A program made the translations under genes and the position numbers. Shown here one piece after another: positions 1 to 6,495 of a DNA stretch of 8,284 nt. The DNA is from Bacteroidales bacterium (GTDB lineage: Bacteria; Bacteroidota; Bacteroidia; Bacteroidales; UBA10428). The stretch spans positions 1-8,284 of the forward strand of contig JAFGOZ010000337.1 of the NCBI GenBank assembly GCA_016926235.1, read 5' to 3'. The notes below the pieces were generated by a model that ran no database searches, was not told the origin of the DNA, and saw only the letters and a program-made list of their open reading frames with translations. Every line of letters begins with the position of its first letter. The stretch's first letter is position 1.

Positions 1-1179
1 ATGTGGAGTATTGGGAATGAAGTGCCCAGTCAATGCAGAGAAGAAGGTTATGAAGTGGCAAAATTTTTACATGACCTATGTAAAAGAGAAGACCCGACCC
101 GCCCTATAACCTGCGGTATGGACCTGGTTTTGTGCGTGCTTAAAAACGGAATTGCCGATTTACTCGATGTGCCGGGATTTAATTACCGTGTACACTTATA
201 TCAGCAGGCTTACGATACGCTCTCGCATAAATTGGTTTTGGGTAGCGAGACAGCTTCGACAGTCAGCTCGCGGGGAGTTTACAAGTTTCCTCCCCAAATA
301 GGTGCGAATATTATGTATGATGACAATCAGTGTTCTTCCTACGACTTGGAGTATTGTTGGTGGTCGAACCTGCCGGATGATGATTTTGCCATGGCTGAAG
401 ACTACGACTGGACAATCGGACAATTCGTATGGACGGGTTTCGATTATCTGGGAGAACCTACACCATACGACCGTTCATGGCCTAATCATAGTTCAATGTT
501 TGGAATTATTGACCTGGCTTCAATTCCCAAAGACCGCTTCTATTTATATCGTAGCCAATGGAACCAAAATGATAAAACCCTGCATATTTTACCACATTGG
601 AATTGGGAAGGGCGTGAAGGTGAAATTACCCCGGTTTATGTGTACACCAGTTTCAATTCTGCTGAATTGTTTCTAAATGGGGAAAGTTACGGTATAAGAT
701 CGAAGAATGATTCAACACTACAGCATCGTTATCGTTTAATGTGGGATAATGTTGTGTACGAACCCGGCGAAGTGAAAGTAGTTGCATTCGACAACAATGG
801 CAATCCTGACAAAGAAGCTATAGTTAAAACGGCAGGGAAACCACATCACCTGGAGCTTAAGGCCGATAGAATGAATTTGTATGCTGATGGTAAAGACCTG
901 GCATTTATAAATATTAGGGTAGTTGATGTAGAAGGCAACTTTTGCCCAACTGATAACCGGCTTGTTTCATTCAAAGTTGAGGGAGCCGGGACCTTCAGGG
1001 CTGCATCCAATGGAGATCCCACCTGTCTGGATTTGTTCCATCTTCCGAGAATGCATTTGTTTAACGGGCAACTCACAGCCATTGTTCAGGCAGGTAAGAA
1101 TGAAGGCGATCTTTTGTTTTCAGCTTCTTCTGATGGCTTAGAAAGTTCTCTGATTATGGTAAATATTAAAAATCAATAA
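1..1179 (+). CDS. GH2 family glycoside hydrolase, beta-galactosidase type (5' end cut off by window edge)
   Basis: This is the C-terminal 392 residues of a retaining GH2 enzyme that removes terminal beta-linked sugars, most likely galactose. The ATG at base 1 is an internal methionine of the catalytic barrel, not the start: it opens the motif MWSIGNE, whose Glu7 is the expected acid/base. The nucleophile is Glu83 in LGSETAST. FVWTGFDYLGEPTPYD (142-157) and the following SSMFGIIDL and PKDRFYLY stretch are typical of the end of this barrel. About 193-265 (LPHWNWEGREG, VYTSFNSAELFLNGESYG) fits DUF4982, and about 285-390 (ADGKDLAFI, ASNGDPT) fits the GH2 C5 beta-sandwich domain. Family members usually run to about 800 residues or more, so the sugar-binding, immunoglobulin-like and first barrel parts lie upstream. 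It has its own terminator and is not obviously co-transcribed with susC. The GH2 family is secure; exact sugar specificity is inferred, and beta-glucuronidase or beta-mannosidase activity is less likely but not excluded. Confidence 0.93.
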   Translation: MWSIGNEVPSQCREEGYEVAKFLHDLCKREDPTRPITCGMDLVLCVLKNGIADLLDVPGFNYRVHLYQQAYDTLSHKLVLGSETASTVSSRGVYKFPPQIGANIMYDDNQCSSYDLEYCWWSNLPDDDFAMAEDYDWTIGQFVWTGFDYLGEPTPYDRSWPNHSSMFGIIDLASIPKDRFYLYRSQWNQNDKTLHILPHWNWEGREGEITPVYVYTSFNSAELFLNGESYGIRSKNDSTLQHRYRLMWDNVVYEPGEVKVVAFDNNGNPDKEAIVKTAGKPHHLELKADRMNLYADGKDLAFINIRVVDVEGNFCPTDNRLVSFKVEGAGTFRAASNGDPTCLDLFHLPRMHLFNGQLTAIVQAGKNEGDLLFSASSDGLESSLIMVNIKNQ

Positions 1180-1239
1180 TTTTTCAAATTGTTTATTAGT
1201 TAGTTAAAGTTTAGGTTTAATTAAGTTAGTTATGCAGAT

Positions 1240-1266
1240 AAGGCTGTCTCAAAAGGCAGCCTTTTT
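1240..1266 (+). terminator. Rho-independent terminator of the GH2 gene
   Basis: A 9-bp stem (1240-1248 with 1255-1263, one G-U pair) closes a 6-base loop TCAAAA. It is followed at once by a T-rich tract. It lies 60 bases after the GH2 stop codon and separates that transcript from the susC operon. Confidence 0.85.
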
Positions 1267-1467
1267 CATTCTTTTTTACAATTTCAATTTATTTTCCTTT
1301 GATAAACATCAATATCCGTGCAATGCCAGGGCAAGTTGCTATTAATCTATCTTCAGTTTGAATGATTATAAATCAGCATATAATACTATCTTCCGAAGGG
1401 AGTTAATTCATGTCGTATTAGATTAAAAAAGGTTATTGAATCTTCGCGTTACCGCTTGGTTATTATC

Positions 1468-1491
1468 TGTCCAAATATGTCCGATTTGTGC
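1468..1491 (+). promoter_or_regulatory. Candidate direct-repeat operator for a PUL regulator
   Basis: TGTCC occurs at 1468-1472 and again at 1478-1482, exactly 10 bases apart. In the wider alignment (1466-1475 against 1476-1485) seven of ten positions agree. A weaker third copy, TTTGTGC, follows at 1485-1491. The array ends directly in front of the possible -33 element, which is where a transcriptional activator of a SusCD operon would be expected to bind. The repeat is seen in the sequence; its function is inferred. Confidence 0.35.
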
Positions 1492-1522
1492 TTTTTCTGC
1501 CTAAAAATCCAAGATACTTTTA
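1492..1522 (+). promoter_or_regulatory. Candidate Bacteroidota promoter for the susC operon
   Basis: TACTTTTA at 1515-1522 matches the Bacteroidota -7 consensus TAnnTTTG at all but the last base. TTTT at 1492-1495 matches the -33 element TTTG at three of four bases. The 19-base gap between them is the usual spacing. No exact TAnnTTTG was found elsewhere in the gap. A start of transcription near 1525-1530 would give a leader of roughly 200 bases. Confidence 0.35.
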
Positions 1523-1661
1523 GATAGACAATTGCAAATGTATTCTGTTTTAAACAATCAATAATACTGAGTTAAACAAACCTCAATGAAATTGAACCAT
1601 TAAAACTTCATGCCTATGTAAAAAACATTCGATGAAATTTTATCAAGACTATGTCTATCTA

Positions 1662-1688
1662 TCTGCCTGAAAATATCAACAAGGCAGA
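1662..1688 (+). promoter_or_regulatory. Hairpin in the susC leader
   Basis: TCTGCCT (1662-1668) pairs perfectly with AGGCAGA (1682-1688) around a 13-base A-rich loop. It ends 36 bases before the susC start codon. No T tract follows, so it is not an ordinary terminator, and it leaves the start codon itself free. A role in mRNA stability or post-transcriptional control is possible but not shown. Confidence 0.35.
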
Positions 1689-1724
1689 ATTAAACCTAAT
1701 TATTTTAAAAAATTATGCATTATT

Positions 1725-4700
1725 ATGAAAAAAAAATCTAATCAAATTTTCTTAAATTTTTTTGATTTGCGGAGGTCCTTATCTCTGATCATAAAGAGAA
1801 TTCCAGTTCTATTTTTAATGATTTTCATTCAAATGTTGGCAATGAATTCTTTTTCGCAGAATAATGAATCAAATCTGCTTATCAAAGGAAAAGTTACGGA
1901 TGTTTCAGAATCAGAGCTTCCGGGAGTAACAGTTGTTGTGCCAGGCACAACAATAGGAACAGTAACTGATGCCAATGGAAGGTATTCAATAAATGTACCC
2001 CAAAAATCAGAAAAATTAGTATTTTCATCTATTGGCTTTCAGCCTCAGGAAGTTGAGATTAAAGGAAGAGCCGTTATCGATGTTGTTATGGCTTTATCCA
2101 ATATTGAGTTAGATGAAGTTGTTGCCATTGGGTATGGCCAGGTAAAGAAGACTGACTTAACAGGTTCGGTTTCAACTTTGGGCGACAAGGATTTTAACCA
2201 GGGGGTTACTACTTCACCTCAGGAATTAATGATGGGCCGGGTTGCAGGTGTTGTTGTCACAAGCAATAGTGGCAGGCCAGGAGCCGGCACTACTATTCGA
2301 ATCAGAGGGGGATCTTCCCTTGGCGGGGCGACCAACGACCCGCTTATTGTAATTGATGGCTTTCCGGTCGATGATGGGGGTATAGCCGGTATATCGAATC
2401 CTCTGAACACATTGAATCCAAACGATATTGAATCGTTTACCGTGCTAAAAGATGCTTCTGCCGCCGCTATTTACGGATCAAGGGCATCGAATGGGGTAAT
2501 CATTATCACAACAAAAAAAGGAAGTGAAGGAAAACTGAAAGTTGGAATTAGCACCGATTTTTCTGTAAACACACCTGTCGATTTTGTTGATGTGTTAAAT
2601 GGAGACGAATACCGGGCATTGATCAATGAACGTGTTGCAGCGGGAAAAGCAGGCCTGGACGCTTCAATTGCATCAAGGTTAGGAAATGAAAATACCGATT
2701 GGCAGAGCCTGATCTACAGAAATGGTATTTCAACAAACAATAATATAACCCTTTCCGGTAGTATTAAAAATATCCCTTTCAGGGTCTCATACGGGTATAC
2801 CAATGAACAGGGTATCGTTGAAACGACAAAGGCATCAAGGCATTCACTCTCACTCAATTTTAGCCCAAGTTTATTGGACGATCATTTAAAAATTGATTTG
2901 AACGCAAAGGGTACGACGGCACATTCAGAGTTTGGCGCGGCCGAGAATGTAGCCGCACATGTTCAGGGTGCTATTGCCCATGCCGTTCAGTTTGATCCGA
3001 CACAACCTGTGTATAACGACAACACGACTTATAAGGGTTACTTTCAATGGACAGAAACAAACCTGCCTGATGGAAGTATGGATCCTGAAGGTACAGCCAC
3101 AACATTTATTTCAAACCCGTTATCGCAGTTAAAACTGAGGGATAACGCAGCAGACGTGAACCGGTTCATTGGGAATATGCATCTGGAATATAAGCTGCAT
3201 TTTCTCCCTGATCTTAAAGCAAATTTGAATTTAGGTGTGGACAAAAGCAATTCTGAAGGCCATAATATTGCCCTTCCAGGAGAAACATATAACATAAGGG
3301 ATTATGGCGACGCGAACGGAAGTATAAACGAATACACCGCTAATACCTCATCGGAGTTACTGGATGCCTATTTCAATTACACTAAGGAAATAGGAATACA
3401 CAACATTAATGTTACTGCTGGATATTCATGGCAACATTGGCGACGCGGAAGAACTGACTTTAACAGGAATACCGCGGGAACAAGGATTAACCTTGATACA
3501 AGGTATTATAAAGAAAGTGCCACTGCTACAGATTCTGTTGAAACAGACAATCCCAATGAAAATTATTTAATTTCTACCTATGGGCGTTTGATCTATTCGC
3601 TTAAAGACAGGTATATAATAACAGCCACTCTAAGGCAGGATGGATCATCAAGGTTCGTTGGCGATAATCAATTTGGTCTGTTCCCTTCTGTGGCTTTGGC
3701 CTGGAAAATTAATGAAGAATCTTTTCTGGCGGGCAGTCAGGCTGTTTCAGAACTGAAATTAAGACTGGGGTATGGAGTGACCGGCCAGCAGGGCCTGGAT
3801 CCAGGCAATCCCAATGTTTCAGATGCATACTATCCGGCCATAGCCAAATATGGATTGGGTGAAGGATACTCAAATTACCCGATTGGGCCGGGTGGTTCAC
3901 TTGTCAGGATACGACGCCCGGAACCATATGATGCCAATTTAAAGTGGGAAGAAACCACTACGTATAATATTGGATTGGATTTTGGATTCTGGGATGATAA
4001 ACTGACGGGTACAATCGATTTGTATAACAGAAAAACAGAAGATCTGCTGAACCTTGTTCCGGTAGCCGATGGCAGCAATTTTGGCAATTATATTCTTACC
4101 AATGTTGGTAATATGGATATTAAAGGATATGAGGTTTCGATTATTTACAGGCCTGTATCCACTCAAGACTTCAACTGGAGCATTGGTGCTAATTTGACTT
4201 ACAATAAAAGGGAAATCACAAAATTGTATCAAACCGACAATCCTTCCAGTGCAGGAGTTGAAACAGGAAATCAGGTTGCTACCGGTGGGTTAGGCACATT
4301 TATACAGATTCATTCAGTTGGGCATGAACCCAATGCATTTTTTACATTCCAGCAAGTATATGATGAAAAGGGAGATCCATTAGAAGGTGTATATGTTGAT
4401 CGTACAGGTGAAGGCGGGGTGATAACCAATAATATCTTTAACAGATATCATAACCACAGCCCCGATGCTGATTATCTTATAGGTTTACATTCAAGATTGA
4501 ACTATAAGAACCTGGATTTTTCTTTCGCCGGGAGAGTCAGTCTTGGAAACTATAATTATAATAACATCCAGGCTTTTCCTCTTCAAGGTTTGTATGCAAA
4601 TGGTATTTATTTTGTTAACGTGCCGAAACAAGCTCTGGAAATAGGATTTGAGAATGCTCAGCCTTACTCTGACATTTATGTGCAGAATGCTTCATTTTTC

Positions 4701-4898
4701 AAAATGGATAATATTTCAATAGGGTACACATTTAAAGATGTTATAAAAGGAATCAGTCCCAGGCTGGCTTTTACCGTGGTTAATGCTTTTTTAATAACCA
4801 ATTATGAAGGTCTGGATCCTGAAGTTCAGGGAGGGGTTGATAACAATCAATATCCAAGATCCCGTAAATTCATGATGAGCCTTGGTTTTAATTTCTAA
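1725..4898 (+). CDS. susC: SusC/RagA-type TonB-dependent outer-membrane glycan transporter
   Basis: A 1057-residue TonB-linked transporter that imports oligosaccharides across the outer membrane with energy from TonB-ExbBD. Residues 1-45 form a signal peptide: a long basic n-region up to Lys24-Arg25, a hydrophobic stretch from 26 to 40, and likely cleavage after SFSQ. A carboxypeptidase-D regulatory-like beta domain follows (about 52-125, with DANGRYSINVP). The conserved ELDEVVAIGYGQVKK stretch comes next (128-142), then the plug domain (about 144-265) with IRIRGGSS, PLIVIDGFPVD, and VLKDASAAAIYGSRASNGVI. The rest is the 22-strand barrel, ending in Phe1057 as outer-membrane barrel proteins do. 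There is no STN domain, so sigma/anti-sigma signalling is not expected. The start is the ATG at 1725, the only one giving a complete signal peptide; it is followed by nine A's. It is followed by susD after 12 bases and ends in tandem stops TAATAA. Length and domains are normal for the family. Confidence 0.97.
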   Translation: MKKKSNQIFLNFFDLRRSLSLIIKRIPVLFLMIFIQMLAMNSFSQNNESNLLIKGKVTDVSESELPGVTVVVPGTTIGTVTDANGRYSINVPQKSEKLVFSSIGFQPQEVEIKGRAVIDVVMALSNIELDEVVAIGYGQVKKTDLTGSVSTLGDKDFNQGVTTSPQELMMGRVAGVVVTSNSGRPGAGTTIRIRGGSSLGGATNDPLIVIDGFPVDDGGIAGISNPLNTLNPNDIESFTVLKDASAAAIYGSRASNGVIIITTKKGSEGKLKVGISTDFSVNTPVDFVDVLNGDEYRALINERVAAGKAGLDASIASRLGNENTDWQSLIYRNGISTNNNITLSGSIKNIPFRVSYGYTNEQGIVETTKASRHSLSLNFSPSLLDDHLKIDLNAKGTTAHSEFGAAENVAAHVQGAIAHAVQFDPTQPVYNDNTTYKGYFQWTETNLPDGSMDPEGTATTFISNPLSQLKLRDNAADVNRFIGNMHLEYKLHFLPDLKANLNLGVDKSNSEGHNIALPGETYNIRDYGDANGSINEYTANTSSELLDAYFNYTKEIGIHNINVTAGYSWQHWRRGRTDFNRNTAGTRINLDTRYYKESATATDSVETDNPNENYLISTYGRLIYSLKDRYIITATLRQDGSSRFVGDNQFGLFPSVALAWKINEESFLAGSQAVSELKLRLGYGVTGQQGLDPGNPNVSDAYYPAIAKYGLGEGYSNYPIGPGGSLVRIRRPEPYDANLKWEETTTYNIGLDFGFWDDKLTGTIDLYNRKTEDLLNLVPVADGSNFGNYILTNVGNMDIKGYEVSIIYRPVSTQDFNWSIGANLTYNKREITKLYQTDNPSSAGVETGNQVATGGLGTFIQIHSVGHEPNAFFTFQQVYDEKGDPLEGVYVDRTGEGGVITNNIFNRYHNHSPDADYLIGLHSRLNYKNLDFSFAGRVSLGNYNYNNIQAFPLQGLYANGIYFVNVPKQALEIGFENAQPYSDIYVQNASFFKMDNISIGYTFKDVIKGISPRLAFTVVNAFLITNYEGLDPEVQGGVDNNQYPRSRKFMMSLGFNF

Positions 4899-4910
4899 TA
4901 AAAAAGAGAT

Positions 4911-6485
4911 ATGAAAATGAAAAATCACATATTTAAAATGTCATTAGTAATAACATTTATTTTAGTGTTATTCGCTGGATGTTACAACGATCTGGACGTT
5001 GCTCCCATTAATCCGAACGTAATAAGTTCTGAAAATGTATATCAAAAACCGGATGATTACCTGGGCGGCCTGGCAAAATGCTATACAAGTTTATTGCTGA
5101 GCGGCAGGATTGGGCCTCATGGAGATGCCGATTTTCAGGGTTTCGATGAAGGCTTTTCCACTTATTTACGATCCTGGTGGAACGCACAGCAAATATCATC
5201 GGATGAAACTGTATCCCGAGGCGATATTGCAGCCGGTTTGCCTGAATTTAACTTCCATACATGGGGAGCTACCAATTCGTATTTGGGTATCCTTCATTCC
5301 AGGGTTATTTATTTCGCAGTCACCTGTAACGAGTTTATCCGATTGGCAACAGGCACCGGTTTTTCGGATGTCGATAATATGGTTCCGGAGGCAAGGTTTC
5401 TCAGGGCTTTGGCATACTGGCACGCCCTTGATTTATACGGTACAGCACCTTTTGTTACAGAAGATGATTTACCTGGTGCGTTCTTTCCTGAACGGGCTGA
5501 TAGTTTACAATTATTCGAGTATATTGAATATGAATTAATTGATATTACTACCGGGGGTGAAAAATCAGCAGTGCTTCAGGATGCACCTTTCATCTATGGT
5601 AGGGCAAATAAGGTAAGTGCCTATATGCTTTTGGCAAAATTATACATGAATGCCGAAGCGTATATTAAGCAAAACCGTTATGCTGACGCATTATCCGCAC
5701 TGGAAAATGTTATTGCCGGTCCATACCAACTGGCAGAAGTTCAGCGCCAGAATTTTGTGGCCGATAACAATAAAAGCCCGGAAATAATTTTCCCTTTAAT
5801 GTTTGATGGCGCCCAAACACAATCATGGGGAGGATCTACCTATTTAATCGCGGGTGCATTGGGCGGAGGTTCAATTCCGGCGCATGACACCGTAGGGCTT
5901 AATGCTCAATGGGGTATCGTAAGATGCCTGCCCACATTGGTTAACCTTTTTGAAGATGGTGATAAAAGGGCGCTCTTCTGGTCCGAAGGCCAAAGCCTGG
6001 AAATCAACGATCCCTCATTATTTACAGATGGATACATATCAATCAAGTTTTCTAATAAAAAACTGGATGGGAGTTTTTCAGATTCAGATCAGGGAACCCA
6101 TCCGGATACTGATTTCCCAATGTTCCGACTGGCAGACGCTTATTTATTGTATGCTGAAGCAGTCGTGAGAGGGGGAGGTGGATCTATGGATAATGCCGTA
6201 TCATATGTAAATGATTTACGCACCAGGGCGAATGTAGGGACCATTAATCAAAGCGAGTTAACTCTCGATTTCCTTATGGATGAACGCTCCCGTGAATTAT
6301 ACTGGGAAGGGCACAGAAGAACCGATCTGATAAGGTTCGGAAAATTTTCAAGTGGCACATATGTATGGCCATGGAAAGGCGGAGTGAAAGAAGGAAAACC
6401 AACGGAATCATACCGTGACAGATACTCTATTCCGGCTACTCAATTAAACGCTAATCCAAATCTTATTCAAAATGCAGGATATTAA
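4911..6485 (+). CDS. susD: SusD/RagB-type surface glycan-binding lipoprotein
   Basis: A 524-residue lipoprotein that forms the hinged lid over the SusC barrel and binds the glycan entering it. A short signal peptide ends in LFAGC, with Cys24 as the lipidated residue. The N-terminal SusD-like domain carries the helical-repeat signature VPEARFLRALAYWHALDLYG (158-177). The C-terminal SusD domain carries FRLADAYLLYAEA (405-417), DERSRELYWEGHRRTDLIRFG (457-477) and the usual end IPATQLNANPNLIQNAGY. SRSWWN-like aromatics at Trp89-Trp90 and Trp306 are candidate ligand contacts by position, but this is inference. The start at 4911 lies 12 bases after susC behind a purine-rich AAAAGAGA; an ATG two codons later is an equally workable start. 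The next gene follows within about 10 bases, so all three share one transcript. The family is certain; the sugar bound is not. Confidence 0.97.
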   Translation: MKMKNHIFKMSLVITFILVLFAGCYNDLDVAPINPNVISSENVYQKPDDYLGGLAKCYTSLLLSGRIGPHGDADFQGFDEGFSTYLRSWWNAQQISSDETVSRGDIAAGLPEFNFHTWGATNSYLGILHSRVIYFAVTCNEFIRLATGTGFSDVDNMVPEARFLRALAYWHALDLYGTAPFVTEDDLPGAFFPERADSLQLFEYIEYELIDITTGGEKSAVLQDAPFIYGRANKVSAYMLLAKLYMNAEAYIKQNRYADALSALENVIAGPYQLAEVQRQNFVADNNKSPEIIFPLMFDGAQTQSWGGSTYLIAGALGGGSIPAHDTVGLNAQWGIVRCLPTLVNLFEDGDKRALFWSEGQSLEINDPSLFTDGYISIKFSNKKLDGSFSDSDQGTHPDTDFPMFRLADAYLLYAEAVVRGGGGSMDNAVSYVNDLRTRANVGTINQSELTLDFLMDERSRELYWEGHRRTDLIRFGKFSSGTYVWPWKGGVKEGKPTESYRDRYSIPATQLNANPNLIQNAGY

Positions 6486-6495
6486 AATTAAGAAT

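Larger units (their letters stand above)
1180..1724. other. Intergenic control region ahead of the susC operon
   Basis: These 545 bases hold no credible protein gene: on the plus strand only micro-ORFs of about 14 codons or fewer were seen. After the GH2 terminator the region is AT-rich. It carries an imperfect inverted repeat at 1320-1339, a TGTCC direct repeat at 1468-1482, a promoter candidate at 1492-1522, a 12-codon micro-ORF at 1632-1670 and a hairpin at 1662-1688. The length and structured leader suggest it is the main regulatory region of the three-gene operon downstream. I saw no tRNA, known riboswitch or CRISPR structure. Confidence 0.7.

Noticed and set aside
302..676. 124-codon open frame on the plus strand inside the GH2 gene
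   Set aside because: It overlaps the catalytic barrel in another frame and has no recognisable domain; the GH2 frame holds all family motifs.
1240..1266. Terminator sequence considered as a possible insertion-sequence end
   Set aside because: There is no transposase, no matching inverted end and no target duplication; stem, loop and T tract explain it fully.
1715..1741. Eight-codon frame from ATG 1715 overlapping the susC start
   Set aside because: It is very short and arises from the AT-rich leader and A run; there is no sign of translation coupling beyond proximity.
3875..4232. Minus-strand open frames of 70 and 97 codons inside susC
   Set aside because: They lie opposite the barrel-coding part of a well-conserved gene and show no start signal or domain.
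5110..5538. 142-codon plus-strand open frame inside susD
   Set aside because: It is out of frame with clear SusD motifs and the translated sequence looks random.
6169..6186. GGGGS sequence in SusD resembling an engineered linker
   Set aside because: A glycine-rich turn after the YAEAVVR helix is common in natural SusD proteins, and the surrounding sequence is native.
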